Assembly: GCA_038230215.1 (NCBI GenBank)
Contig: JBBRNR010000010.1
Coordinates: 1 to 64,000 of the forward strand
Reading direction: 5' to 3'
DNA length: 64,000 nucleotides
DNA from: DASVRZ01 sp038230215
GTDB taxonomy: Bacteria > Verrucomicrobiota > Verrucomicrobiia > Chthoniobacterales > DASVRZ01
The translations under genes and the position numbers were made by a program. Below the pieces are notes generated by a model, which saw only the letters and a program-made list of their open reading frames with translations, searched no databases and was not told where the DNA came from. Of this stretch, positions 1-8,345 are shown piece after piece; position 1 is the first letter of the stretch, and each line of letters opens with the position of its first letter.

Positions 1-133
1 CGGCGCGTTCGAGGGCATGGGCGACGATTTGAGTGCGATTCAGATCAGGGTCGCCGCCAGTGATGTAGGCGATGAAGCCGCTTTTATTTTCGGAGCGAAG
101 TCGGGTGAAAGTGGCGTCGATGCGGGAGTTCAT
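1..133 (-). CDS. trpA: Tryptophan synthase alpha chain, N-terminal part (truncated by window edge)
   Basis: Reading the minus strand from an ATG at 133 gives a product starting MNSRIDATFTRLRSENKSG, followed by FIAYITGGDPDLNRT. This matches the start of TrpA, whose first strand carries a (F/Y)ITAGDP-type motif. TrpA cleaves indole-3-glycerol phosphate in the last step of tryptophan synthesis and works with TrpB. Only about 44 codons are in the window; the rest lies to the left. Its ATG overlaps the TGA of the upstream fumarase gene (ATGA), so the two are probably translated in a coupled way. The identification rests on a short stretch but the motif is distinctive. Confidence 0.85.
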   Translation of the reverse strand, partial: MNSRIDATFTRLRSENKSGFIAYITGGDPDLNRTQIVAHALERA

Positions 134-1503
134 GAGTTCCCAGTCATTTTGACGGGATCGAGCGCCTCGGCGAGTTTTTCCTCGGGTAAAATGTTCCGTT
201 CCCGACAAATCTCGCGTACGGTCTTCCCGGTTTTCGCACTTTCCTTGGCAATGTCCGCAGCCAGATCGTAGCCGATGATCGGCGCGAGACTCGTCACCAT
301 CGCGAGGCTTTTCTCGATCAACGACTCGCAACGCTCGCGGTTTGCCACAATCCCCGCGACGCAGCGATCGGCGAAAAGTTGAGTCGAGTTCGATAGTAAT
401 CGGATGCTTTCCAACAGGTTATGCGCCATCACGGGCATCATGACGTTTAGGTCCAGATTCCCGTTTGCGCCGGCCCAGGTGATCGTGGCGTCGTTGCCGA
501 TGACTTGCGTGCAGACCTGCATGAGCGACTCGCACATCACTGGATTCACCTTCCCCGGCATGATCGAACTGCCCGGCTGGGTCGCTGGCAATTGGATTTC
601 GCCGATGCCGCATTGCGGACCGCTGGAAAGCCAGCGCAGGTCGTTGGCGATCTTGAAAAGCGAAACCGCGACTGTTTTCAACTGCCCGCTCGCCTCGACC
701 AAAGCATCCTTTCCTCCCTGAGCCTCGAAATGATTCGCTGCCTCGCGAAACGCGATTCCAGTTTTTTCCCAAAGCGTGCGGCAGACTTTACCGGAAAACG
801 TAATGTCGGTATTCAGGCCGGTGCCGACCGCTGTGCCGCCGAGGGCGAGCTCCTCAAGGGCGCGAATGGCGTTCCCGACCCGCAGTTTTCCGTATTCGAC
901 CTGTTTCGCGTAACCCGAAAACTCCTGCCCCAGTCGAATGGGGGTCGCATCCATTAGATGAGTGCGTCCGATTTTTAGGACGTCCCAGAACTCGCCGGAT
1001 TTGCTGAGCAATTGCAAGTGCAACGCGTCCAGCGCGGGCAGCAAATCGTTCTTCAACGTCTCCGCTGCCGCGACGTGAATCGCCGACGGAATCACGTCGT
1101 TGCTCGACTGGCCCATGTTCACATGGTCGTTCGGATGCACCTTCGCCGCGCCAAGTTGAATCGCACGATGCGCGATGACCTCATTCGCGTTCGTGTTCGT
1201 GCTCGTGCCAGAACCCGTCTGAAAAATATCGAGCGGGAAATGTGCATCCAGCTTCCCGTCGGCGACTTCCATCGCGGCCTGCACGATGATGGCACTCAGA
1301 CTCGGATCGAGTTTTCCCAGATCGCGATTGGCCAGCGCGGCACCCGCCTTGATCAATCCCAGCGCCCGGATAAATGCCCTGGGAAACCGATAGCCGCTGA
1401 CCGGAAAATTCAGCACCGCCCGCTGGGTCGAAGCTCCATAAAGTGCATCAGCGGGCACCGACATTTCGCCCATCGAGTCGCGTTCTATCCGGGTATTTTC
1501 CAT
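130..1503 (-). CDS. fumC: Class II fumarate hydratase
   Basis: Interconverts fumarate and malate in the TCA cycle in the cytoplasm. The 457-residue product has the usual family length and the signature GSSIMPGKVNPV near residues 310-325, plus the substrate-binding stretch HPNDHVNMGQSSND near 125-140. An open frame runs further upstream to 1716, but the family N-terminus (MENTRIERDSMGEMSVP) fixes the start at the ATG at 1503; the extension is read-through of the neighbouring arsR region in another frame. The stop overlaps the start of trpA. Nearly all diagnostic residues are present, so function is secure. Confidence 0.95.
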   Translation of the reverse strand: MENTRIERDSMGEMSVPADALYGASTQRAVLNFPVSGYRFPRAFIRALGLIKAGAALANRDLGKLDPSLSAIIVQAAMEVADGKLDAHFPLDIFQTGSGTSTNTNANEVIAHRAIQLGAAKVHPNDHVNMGQSSNDVIPSAIHVAAAETLKNDLLPALDALHLQLLSKSGEFWDVLKIGRTHLMDATPIRLGQEFSGYAKQVEYGKLRVGNAIRALEELALGGTAVGTGLNTDITFSGKVCRTLWEKTGIAFREAANHFEAQGGKDALVEASGQLKTVAVSLFKIANDLRWLSSGPQCGIGEIQLPATQPGSSIMPGKVNPVMCESLMQVCTQVIGNDATITWAGANGNLDLNVMMPVMAHNLLESIRLLSNSTQLFADRCVAGIVANRERCESLIEKSLAMVTSLAPIIGYDLAADIAKESAKTGKTVREICRERNILPEEKLAEALDPVKMTGNS

Positions 1504-1520
1504 GCGACTTTGAATGTGAT

Positions 1521-1832
1521 CTAACTCACCGTTTGCCGTTCGCCGATCAATTCCCACAAACCCGGGAAGCGCGCGGCCACGGCGTCGCGACGGAGAAAGG
1601 TGATGCTCTTCGTGCCCTCGACGCGATGCTGGATGAGCCCCGCCTCGCGCAGCACGCGCATGTGATGCGACACGGTGGCCTTGGCTAGATCGCCGCAGAA
1701 CTCGCCGCAGCAGCATTCACCGTCTTCCTTGGCGATGAGTTGGCGGAGGATTTCCAGCCGAGCCTCGTCCGAAAGGGCATGCATGACGGCGGATAAATGG
1801 ACGGATTCGAGGTCGGGGTAGGAATACTTCAT
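1521..1832 (-). CDS. ArsR/SmtB-family transcriptional regulator
   Basis: Product of 103 residues with a winged helix-turn-helix covering roughly residues 12-90 (ALSDEARLEILRQL, then ATVSHHMRVLREAGLI). ArsR proteins are dimeric repressors released from DNA by metal or metalloid binding. Here a cysteine cluster, CCCGEFC at residues 40-46, lies before the recognition helix, close to the classic ELCVC position, so a thiol-binding ligand such as arsenite or a heavy metal is plausible but unproven. It stops 17 bp before fumC and is in the same direction, so it may share a transcript. No operator is obvious. Confidence 0.88.
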   Translation of the reverse strand: MKYSYPDLESVHLSAVMHALSDEARLEILRQLIAKEDGECCCGEFCGDLAKATVSHHMRVLREAGLIQHRVEGTKSITFLRRDAVAARFPGLWELIGERQTVS

Positions 1833-1954
1833 ACGGGCGAATCACCATACCGAAGTTTGCCGGGGGGCGCGACGAGTTTTTCCACGAGGCGACCGCTCGA
1901 ATGAATACTCCCAAAGTCGTTGCTAGGAAATCAGCGTTCCAGGCTCAAAATGAT

Positions 1955-2752
1955 CTACCTCGGCAGTTCGAAGCCGTATTTTTTCCAGAGGGGCAGAGCC
2001 TCCGAGCCTCGCAGCCAGAGGCTGAACTGGCGGGCGTCGACGGCATGGGGGCCTTGCTTCAAAACTACCGCGCCCTGCTCCAGTTTGGGGTAGGCGTCGA
2101 GGGGCACTTCCCAATATTGGCCCTCTTTTTTCAATGGGTCTGCCAGCGCCAGGGAGAGGGCCAGAAAACCGGCCTCGGCTGCGCCTGTCTGCACGAACTG
2201 CGCGGCTTGCACGACGTTTTCACCGAGGACGAGCCGGTCTTTGACCTGGTCGTAAACGCCCAGTTTTTGCAGGGCGGCGACGGCGGCGCGTCCATAGGGA
2301 GTGTGTTCCGGGTTGGCGATGGCGATTTTTTTCACCGATGGATCGAGCAGGCTTTGGAGGCCGTTTTTTTGGAAGTCGAGAGGGGAATTTTTGGGCGTCC
2401 AGACCACGATGCGTCCGATGGCGTAGAGGAAAAAGTCGGCCTCATCGCCCTGGCCAGCCTCGATGAGTTTGCGCGGCAAGGAAGCGTCGGCGGAGAGAAA
2501 GAGATCGAAGGGTGCGCCGTTTTGAATCTGCGCGAAGAACTTGCCCGAGGAGCCGTAAGTGGTGCCTATATTCGTTCCGGGGTGACTGGTGCTGTAGAGT
2601 TGGATGAGATCGGGAAGAACAAATTGCAAGTCCGATGCGGCGGCGACGAGGAGACTTGGCGGGGCGGAGGGGGCGGCAGTGGTCTGGGCAAAGCCCGTAA
2701 GACTGCTCAGAAGGAGCAGGCTGGCGGCCAGGGTGGGCAAGGTGAGTTTCAT
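1955..2752 (-). CDS. modA: Molybdate ABC transporter substrate-binding protein
   Basis: A 265-residue periplasmic binding protein with a clear Sec signal peptide (MKLTLPTLAASLLLLSSLTG). The mature N-terminus LLVAAASDLQFVLPDL and the motifs TYGSSGKFFAQIQNGAPFDLFLSAD are typical of ModA, which captures molybdate or tungstate for the ModBC importer. No modB or modC gene is adjacent, so the partner permease must lie elsewhere or this copy has another role. Strong homology-type motifs make the family assignment secure; the ligand is inferred from family. Confidence 0.88.
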   Translation of the reverse strand: MKLTLPTLAASLLLLSSLTGFAQTTAAPSAPPSLLVAAASDLQFVLPDLIQLYSTSHPGTNIGTTYGSSGKFFAQIQNGAPFDLFLSADASLPRKLIEAGQGDEADFFLYAIGRIVVWTPKNSPLDFQKNGLQSLLDPSVKKIAIANPEHTPYGRAAVAALQKLGVYDQVKDRLVLGENVVQAAQFVQTGAAEAGFLALSLALADPLKKEGQYWEVPLDAYPKLEQGAVVLKQGPHAVDARQFSLWLRGSEALPLWKKYGFELPR

Positions 2753-2827
2753 TGGGATGAGGCGGTGGGCTAAATGGTTATGGCGGCGATAATCTGGAGT
2801 CGTGAGGGAACCGAACCGCCCATCTGT

Positions 2828-3367
2828 TCATTTCAAATGCGTGAGGGGCACTTTTGCCGCAGTACCATTGGGAACTTCGACGATGGCCATTTCTTCCTTA
2901 TCCGACAGCACGGTGACCACCGTCCCCTTGGGCAGGGTCGCGTGTCCGTAAGGTATCGTGATCACGAGCGGACGTAGAAGCGTCGCCTGCCTGCCAGCAC
3001 GAGCAGGCTTGGAGACCCATGCGCCCGGCTTCGGGGTGGGCCCGCCCGGCGCTGGCTGAATCGCACTCGAATGTCGCAACCACAGGAAGCCGAGAACAGC
3101 CCCCGGTATGGAAATAAGCGCCGTGCGCCACCGGAGTCCGAAAGCAATGAACGCTGATATCACCACAGCCCCGGCCAAAATGATTGGACGATAATGGACC
3201 GCAAATTCGTAGCTCTCCTTCATCACGAGTTGCGGAGTGGCGGCCGGATCCGAGGCGTGTCGCAACCCGATTTGAAGGCCGAGAATCCCCCCGACCAGTA
3301 TCAAAGTCCCGAAGTAGAGGCCGATCACCAGCGCGAGGAAAATGAGGAGGCGCCGGATAAAGCTCAT
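2828..3367 (-). CDS. Hypothetical membrane protein with C-terminal SH3-like tail
   Basis: Product of 179 residues, not recognised. Three hydrophobic segments are visible (about residues 7-30, 60-78 and 84-98), then a Pro/Gly-rich linker. The C-terminal 45 residues (IPYGHATLPKGTVVTVLSDK onward, ending in PLTHLK) read like a small SH3-type beta-barrel. The gene overlaps the preceding small gene by ATGA, so the two form a translationally coupled pair on the minus strand. No function can be assigned. Confidence 0.7.
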   Translation of the reverse strand: MSFIRRLLIFLALVIGLYFGTLILVGGILGLQIGLRHASDPAATPQLVMKESYEFAVHYRPIILAGAVVISAFIAFGLRWRTALISIPGAVLGFLWLRHSSAIQPAPGGPTPKPGAWVSKPARAGRQATLLRPLVITIPYGHATLPKGTVVTVLSDKEEMAIVEVPNGTAAKVPLTHLK

Positions 3368-3567
3368 GACGGCTCCAGGATCGTCAGGGTGCGCACGCTG
3401 CCAGTCGTCGTGCCATTCGCGTTCTTCGTTCTCGTGCGCAATTTCACCACTTGGCCAGCGACAAAGAGCCCGGGCGCATTGCCACTAGCCGCCGTCCGTC
3501 CGCCTGGCGCACCGTCCGCCGATGCGTCGCGAAAGACGCCCACCACCGGCATGTCTCCGAGTTTCAT
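3364..3567 (-). CDS. Small hypothetical protein
   Basis: A 67-residue product with no recognised family. It is Gly/Ala/Thr-rich in the middle and ends in a beta-rich stretch (GTTTGSVRTLTILEPS). It has no signal peptide or membrane segment. Support comes mainly from its ATGA overlap with the downstream membrane-protein gene, which suggests a real two-gene operon. Some chance remains that it is spurious. Confidence 0.5.
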   Translation of the reverse strand: MKLGDMPVVGVFRDASADGAPGGRTAASGNAPGLFVAGQVVKLRTRTKNANGTTTGSVRTLTILEPS

Positions 3568-3659
3568 AAAAAAACGCCGTCAGTGGGTGTCATGACGCAG
3601 GCGAGAGAACAGGAGTGGCACCTCGCTGTCAAAACGAATTTGAAAGGGGCGGCAGCGTT

Positions 3660-3692
3660 CCCGATAAGGCTCCGGCGGCTACGTTTATCGGG
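3660..3692. other. Hairpin in the ychF leader region
   Basis: Perfect 8-bp inverted repeat CCCGATAA ... TTATCGGG with a 17-base loop, about 100 bp before ychF. There is no following T-run, so it is not a clear terminator. The rest of 3568-3793 shows no gene. It could be an operator or a leader structure. Confidence 0.3.
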
Positions 3693-3793
3693 TAATCGAT
3701 TTCCCATGTCGATGTGGTCACGGCTCAAGCTGAGGCGGGTTTCCCACATACCCGCTGGCCATGTCGGGAGGGATGCGCTAAGGTCGCCGCCCT

Positions 3794-4963
3794 ATGTTAT
3801 CCGCTGGAATCGTCGGCCTCCCCAATGTCGGCAAATCGACTCTTTTTAATGCTGTCACCCGTACTCGCAAGGCGACGGCGGCCAATTATCCTTTTTGCAC
3901 GATAGATCCGAATGTCGGCATCGTGACGGTGCCCGATCACCGGCTCGACGTGCTCTCGAAAATCAGCGGTTCGCAAAAGTTGATCCCAGCGGCGATTGAG
4001 TTTGTGGATATTGCCGGTCTCGTGAAGGACGCGAGCAAGGGTGAGGGGCTGGGGAATCAGTTTTTGGCGAATATCCGGGAGACCGACGCGATTGTGCAGG
4101 TCGTGCGTTGTTTCGAGGACGCGGATATTCACCACGTCTCGGGCACGGTCGATCCGGTGCGCGACATCGAGGTGATTAATACGGAACTCATTTTGGCCGA
4201 CATGGCCTCGCTCCAGAAACGAGCGGATCGTCAGAAGAAAGCCGCTCGCGTCGGCGACAAGACGGCGCTGGCCGAGCTTGCGCTGATCGAGCGGTTGCTG
4301 CCGTATCTCGACTCGGGCAGACCGGCAGTGACGTTCGAGGCGTCGGCGGAAGAGAAGAAACTGATCGCGGAGTTTTTTCTGTTGAGCGCGAAGCCGACGC
4401 TTTTCGCCTGCAACGTGGCCGAGGGCGATCTCGCAAGTGTCGTGGCGCTGGTCGATGCGGCGGATGACAATGAGGGCGGTCTGCCTGCGGACGAGGTGGG
4501 GTTGACTCCAGCCGCGCGTTACGTGCAGGCAGTGCGGGACTATGCGCGGATGCATTTCGGGACGCAGGCGGTGGTGATCAGTGCGCAGATCGAAAGTGAA
4601 TTAACGGACCTTTCGCCCGAGGAGGCGGCGGAGTTTTTAAAAGACTTGGGCGTGCCGGAGAGCGGTGTTGGGAGTCTGATTCGGGCGGTGTATCACCTGC
4701 TCGGGTTGCGGACGTATCTGACGACCGGCGAGAAGGAGACCCGAGCGTGGACGATTCGCATCGGCGACAAGGCTCCGGCGGCGGCGGGGGTGATTCACAG
4801 TGACTTTGAGCGGGGTTTCATCGCGGCGGAGACGGTGGCGTTTGAGGACTTGGCCCGGCTCGGCAGCATGGCGAAGGCGCGCGAGGCGGGCAAACTCCGC
4901 ATCGAGGGCAAGGAATACGTCGTGCAGGACGGCGACGTGTTCGACTTCCGTTTCAACGTTTAG
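3794..4963 (+). CDS. ychF: Redox-regulated ATPase YchF (Obg-like)
   Basis: Universally conserved P-loop ATPase of the Obg/OLA1 group, associated with ribosomes and the oxidative stress response. The P-loop GIVGLPNVGKST lies at residues 5-16, followed by the switch VDIAGLVKDASKGEGLGNQF. The C-terminal TGS-like domain ends KEYVVQDGDVFDFRFNV, the typical end of the family. Length is 389 residues, slightly longer than the usual 363; the extra residues sit around the middle (DDNEGGLPADEVGLTPA). It stands alone on the plus strand between divergent and convergent minus-strand genes. Confidence 0.95.
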   Translation: MLSAGIVGLPNVGKSTLFNAVTRTRKATAANYPFCTIDPNVGIVTVPDHRLDVLSKISGSQKLIPAAIEFVDIAGLVKDASKGEGLGNQFLANIRETDAIVQVVRCFEDADIHHVSGTVDPVRDIEVINTELILADMASLQKRADRQKKAARVGDKTALAELALIERLLPYLDSGRPAVTFEASAEEKKLIAEFFLLSAKPTLFACNVAEGDLASVVALVDAADDNEGGLPADEVGLTPAARYVQAVRDYARMHFGTQAVVISAQIESELTDLSPEEAAEFLKDLGVPESGVGSLIRAVYHLLGLRTYLTTGEKETRAWTIRIGDKAPAAAGVIHSDFERGFIAAETVAFEDLARLGSMAKAREAGKLRIEGKEYVVQDGDVFDFRFNV

Positions 4964-5008
4964 ACCGGTAATCGAGGCCATTACGATCTAACTCGACTCG
5001 GTAACGCT

Positions 5009-5461
5009 TTAATATCGATACGGAGCGGGGAGGGAAAAGGCGTCCCTCACGATGGTAAGCGTGGGGCGTGGCTCGTCCATGACGACTTCTACGACATCGA
5101 AGCGAAAGGGGACTTCCGGGTCGTCGAGCATCCGCAGCCAGGCGAGTGCGCCCCGGGCAATGTAAAACTGTTTGTCGTGATCGACCGCTGTGATCGGGCG
5201 TCCATATTTTTCCGAGGCGCGGGTTTTGACCTCGATGAAGACGAGTTTCTTTTCCTTCTTGTCGCGGCAAATGATGTCCACCTCTCCGCCGTGTGGGCCG
5301 CGAAAGTTGCGGTAGAGGACTTTGTAACCGTGGCGTTGGAGGTGACGAACGGCCAGAGTTTCACCCGTTTGTCCGAGCGCCAGATGGGGCGACTGTTCCG
5401 AAGTCGAGCCAGCTTTGGGCGACCGGCGCAAACGAGCGGCGATGAATTGGACAAGGCCCAT
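5009..5461 (-). CDS. yraN: YraN/UPF0102 family endonuclease-like protein
   Basis: Small protein with the restriction-endonuclease-like fold of the UPF0102 family: GQTGETLAVRHLQRHGYKVL, then GEVDIICRD and VFIEVKTR, the D-(E/Q)xK-type catalytic set. Length is 150 residues against a usual length near 120; the first 28 or so residues precede the conserved core. The gene overlaps the 3' end of rnhB by 101 bp in another frame, a larger overlap than usual; the only in-frame ATG is at 5461. Pairing with rnhB is a common order in bacteria, which supports both calls. Biological role of the family is uncertain. Confidence 0.88.
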   Translation of the reverse strand: MGLVQFIAARLRRSPKAGSTSEQSPHLALGQTGETLAVRHLQRHGYKVLYRNFRGPHGGEVDIICRDKKEKKLVFIEVKTRASEKYGRPITAVDHDKQFYIARGALAWLRMLDDPEVPFRFDVVEVVMDEPRPTLTIVRDAFSLPAPYRY

Positions 5462-6008
5462 GCTCGCGCAGTGTGGCGAGGTGCTGAGGGGTTGGGTAGC
5501 CTTTGTTTTGGGAAAATTTGTAAATAGGATGGCGCTCGTGCCACTCGTGCATCAGCCGGTCGCGGGTGACTTTGGCAATAATGCTGGCCGCCGCGATGCT
5601 GAAACTGATCCCGTCGCCCTGGACCAGCGCGGTGTGGGGATAGGGAAACGGTCGCACCGGTAAACCGTCGATCAGCGCGTGATCCGGCTCTAACTCGGAT
5701 GCGGCCCGGCGCATTCCCTCGTGAGTGGCTCGGAGAATGTTCAGCCGGTCGATCTCTGGCGGTTCGATGCTCACTACCGACCAAAATATGTCATCGCGAG
5801 TGCTGATCTCGAGGTAAATGGATTCGCGCTGTTTCTCATTGAGCTGCTTCGAGTCATTCAGCACCCGATGACGAAATTTGAGCGGCAAAATCACTGCTGC
5901 GACGACCACCGGCCCTGCCAAGGGTCCGCGGCCCGCCTCATCGATGCCCGCGATCCGGCTGTGACCCAGCGCGTGAAGTCGTTTTTCGTGGCGGAGGGAA
6001 CAGGGCAT
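5361..6008 (-). CDS. rnhB: Ribonuclease HII
   Basis: Degrades RNA in RNA:DNA hybrids and removes misincorporated ribonucleotides. Motif I, RIAGIDEAGRGPLAGPVVVA, lies near residues 18-37, with further conserved stretches DSKQLNEKQRE and HALIDG, and the C-terminal HRRSFAPV typical of the family. The product is 215 residues, with about 20 residues beyond the usual end that are encoded in the overlap with yraN. It lies downstream of rplS, as in many genomes, separated from it by a terminator. Confidence 0.95.
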   Translation of the reverse strand: MPCSLRHEKRLHALGHSRIAGIDEAGRGPLAGPVVVAAVILPLKFRHRVLNDSKQLNEKQRESIYLEISTRDDIFWSVVSIEPPEIDRLNILRATHEGMRRAASELEPDHALIDGLPVRPFPYPHTALVQGDGISFSIAAASIIAKVTRDRLMHEWHERHPIYKFSQNKGYPTPQHLATLREHGPCPIHRRSFAPVAQSWLDFGTVAPSGARTNG

Positions 6009-6022
6009 GGCTTCAATCTAAT

Positions 6023-6056
6023 AAAAAAGGCCGGACTGTGAAGCCCGGCCTTTTTG
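6023..6056 (-). terminator. Rho-independent terminator after rplS
   Basis: GGCCGG and CCGGCC arms around a short loop, flanked by A-run and T-run, so it can act on either strand. On the minus strand it ends the rplS transcript just before rnhB. This suggests rnhB has its own promoter or depends on read-through. Confidence 0.85.
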
Positions 6057-6090
6057 AAAATTGATCTGAGTTACAGTCTAATCTGGACGA

Positions 6091-6444
6091 TTAAGCGGCT
6101 GCCTTTTGCTTCACGGTCATGGCCTGCTTGCCCTTTCGCCCGCGGAGATAATTCAGCTTCGCGCGACGCACGCTGCCCTGGCGCTCGACATCGACCTTCG
6201 CGATACGGGGCGAATGAATCGGGAACACACGCTCGACGCCTTCGCCGTAAGAAATGCGGCGGACGGTGAACATCGCATTCAGGCCGCGGCCTTTTTTGCC
6301 AATGACGATGCCTGCGAAAATCTGGATGCGCTCTTTGTCACCCTCGACGACGCGGGTGTGGACCTTTACGCTGTCGCCCACGGCGAAGGGAGTGAGGTCG
6401 GTTTTGAATTGTTCCTGCTCGATTTTGTCGATAATGATGCTCAT
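6091..6444 (-). CDS. rplS: 50S ribosomal protein L19
   Basis: A 117-residue product with the L19 core: FAVGDSVKVHTRVVEGDKER, then IQIFAGIVIGKKGRG and FTVRRISYGEGVERVFP, and the RRAKLNYLRGRKGK tail. L19 sits at the 30S-50S interface. Length and sequence match the family throughout. A terminator follows immediately and rnhB lies behind it. Confidence 0.97.
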   Translation of the reverse strand: MSIIIDKIEQEQFKTDLTPFAVGDSVKVHTRVVEGDKERIQIFAGIVIGKKGRGLNAMFTVRRISYGEGVERVFPIHSPRIAKVDVERQGSVRRAKLNYLRGRKGKQAMTVKQKAAA

Positions 6445-6576
6445 AGAAAAAGTCCCGCTTGGTTAAGAGGGGCAGAATAACTACCTGTTTCAAAGCCGAA
6501 CGCAACCAGAAAGTTCGTTCCTTCTCCCACAGAGACGGCACTTGTCGATTCCGCCGCGATATTTTAGTTTGCGCCC

Positions 6577-7524
6577 TTGATCTCGTCCCTCTCCCCCACA
6601 GATTACGCGGTTCTTTATCGATTCTCCGTGGCGTTGGCCGGGCTCAATGAAGAGGCAGAAAGTCTCGTCCATGATGTGCTGGATGAAAAACTCGGCCGTC
6701 TGGCCGCCGCCGATGTGCATGGCACTCTCCTGCGCCTGCTCCGAGCGCTGTGGGAAGGCAGGCCCGTGACGCACGGCGACGCACCAGTCAGCAATCTTCC
6801 GCCGCAATTCCAATGGATGAAAACCCGCGACCGCGCCGTGGCCACGCTGCGCGGGGTTGGGGAATTTTCCGATATGGAAATTATCACGATCTGTGGTGTG
6901 GAAGAAGGCGCAGAATCGACTTCCATGCCGATGGAAAAAATCGCCGCCGCCCTCGTTTCGATCCCGGTTTCCGGAGAGATGATCAAGCGTTTCGCCGTTA
7001 CCGTGCAGCAGGCCAGCCCTCCGTTTCGCCTCTTCAGCCCGCTCGGTATTTCCCTGCTCTTTGCCGGACTCGTGCTTTGCGCCGTGGCGGCATGGATCTG
7101 GCACGACTGGCAATCCAAGGCCGATGAAGTGCTGGCCCAGAAATTCATCGATGTGGTGAAAGATTTGTCGCCGCAGGAAATGCAGCCCGTCAACGAACCT
7201 GTCGGCGAGCTCACGGATGTCTTGTTTCTGAAATACGGCCTGGAAAATTACCCGCTGCCCGCCGATTTTGCGCGGTCCACAGCGTCGATTCTGGGTGTGA
7301 ATCATGTCGATGGACATCCCGTGGTCCAGATCGGACTAAAAGATTCCCATGCGGTACTAATGCTTTTCCGCGCGGAGGATTTCGGTCTCGAACCAAACGA
7401 GGACGACTGGCAGATGGCGAGCCTGGATGGCTGGGCGCTGGCGATGCGCTCGAAGAATCAACAGGGACATGTCATTACCCTGCACGGGACGCCGAAGGAA
7501 CTAAGCGCCCTGCTGCCTAAATAA
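6577..7524 (+). CDS. Membrane protein with degenerate sigma-70-like N-terminus
   Basis: A 315-residue product with a TTG start at 6577; an in-frame stop lies just upstream and no ATG lies nearby. Residues 1-140 follow the layout of an ECF sigma factor: an early stretch with EEAESLVHDVL resembling region 2, then TLRGVGEFSDMEIITICGVE resembling the region 4 helix-turn-helix, but both are weak. One transmembrane segment follows (about 152-172), then a 140-residue domain containing NHVDGHPVVQIGLKD and LDGWALAMRSKNQQGHVITL, which looks like the extracytoplasmic part of a FecR/anti-sigma-type protein. I infer a fused, possibly inactive sigma/anti-sigma protein; no database check was possible. Confidence 0.7.
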   Translation: MISSLSPTDYAVLYRFSVALAGLNEEAESLVHDVLDEKLGRLAAADVHGTLLRLLRALWEGRPVTHGDAPVSNLPPQFQWMKTRDRAVATLRGVGEFSDMEIITICGVEEGAESTSMPMEKIAAALVSIPVSGEMIKRFAVTVQQASPPFRLFSPLGISLLFAGLVLCAVAAWIWHDWQSKADEVLAQKFIDVVKDLSPQEMQPVNEPVGELTDVLFLKYGLENYPLPADFARSTASILGVNHVDGHPVVQIGLKDSHAVLMLFRAEDFGLEPNEDDWQMASLDGWALAMRSKNQQGHVITLHGTPKELSALLPK

Positions 7525-7601
7525 CACTGCAACTCCGCCCTAAACGTCGCCATTGAACATTCCACCGCTTGCGCGAGGATAACCGCTCTTTTCCGAAATC
7601 C

Positions 7602-8345
7602 ATGCACCGCTTTTACATTCCCGCCGCCGATTGGAACCCCGACCAGCTTGTTCTCAGCCCTGAGGAGTCGCATCACGCGCTCGACGTACTCCGCTTGGAA
7701 CGCGGTCAGCGCGTAGTCGTCTTTAATGGCACTGGAACTGAAGTCACTGCCGAAATCGTCGGGACGAATAAAAACGGCGTTGAACTGAAGGCCCAGCAGA
7801 CCGCCCGCACTCCGAAACTGAAGGCCGCAATCACCCTCGGCCAAGCTATTCCCAAGGGCAAAAACATGGACCTTATCGTCCAGAAGGCGACCGAACTCGG
7901 CGCAGCGGTCATCGCGCCGATTCTATCCGAGCGCACCGTCGTCCAGATCGACGCGGGCGACTCCGATAAAAAACGCGCCAAATGGCAGGAAGTCGTCATC
8001 GAGGCGGCCAAACAATGCGGCCAAAACTGGCTCCCGGAAATCGCCCGACCGCTCTCGCCGAAGGCTTTTTTCGAGCAGGACACGCGTTACGACCTCATGC
8101 TCATCGCCTCGCTTCAGCCCGACGCGCGCGGTTTGAAAAACGTCCTCGCCGAAGTCGAAAAGGAAACCGGCAAACCGCCCGCCAGCGTCCTCATTCTGGT
8201 GGGACCGGAGGGAGATTTCACTCCCGCTGAGATCGCGCTGGCGAAGAGCCACGGCTGCCGTCCGATCACGCTCGGGCCGATCGTTTTGCGCACGGAAACC
8301 GCCAGCCTGTATTGCCTGAGCGTGCTCGCCCATGAGCTTTTTTAG
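7602..8345 (+). CDS. rsmE: 16S rRNA (uracil-1498-N3)-methyltransferase
   Basis: Methylates U1498 of 16S rRNA. The N-terminus MHRFYIPAADW and the SPOUT-knot motifs LIVQKATELGAAVI, LVGPEGDFTPAEI and GPIVLRTETA are diagnostic. The start is set at the ATG at 7602, where family similarity begins; the frame is open 11 codons upstream. Length 247 is normal. The last 14 bp overlap the start of the next gene, which suggests coupled translation. Confidence 0.95.
   Translation: MHRFYIPAADWNPDQLVLSPEESHHALDVLRLERGQRVVVFNGTGTEVTAEIVGTNKNGVELKAQQTARTPKLKAAITLGQAIPKGKNMDLIVQKATELGAAVIAPILSERTVVQIDAGDSDKKRAKWQEVVIEAAKQCGQNWLPEIARPLSPKAFFEQDTRYDLMLIASLQPDARGLKNVLAEVEKETGKPPASVLILVGPEGDFTPAEIALAKSHGCRPITLGPIVLRTETASLYCLSVLAHELF

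Noticed and set aside
1901..2773. 290-residue plus-strand ORF opposite modA
   Set aside because: ModA on the minus strand has a signal peptide and family motifs; the opposite frame is a GC-bias shadow.
2753..2827. Possible tRNA in the gap after modA start
   Set aside because: No cloverleaf, no TpsiC-loop or CCA-type pattern could be built.
3797..4555. 252-residue antisense ORF in ychF
   Set aside because: Shadow of a well-conserved gene, no independent signals.
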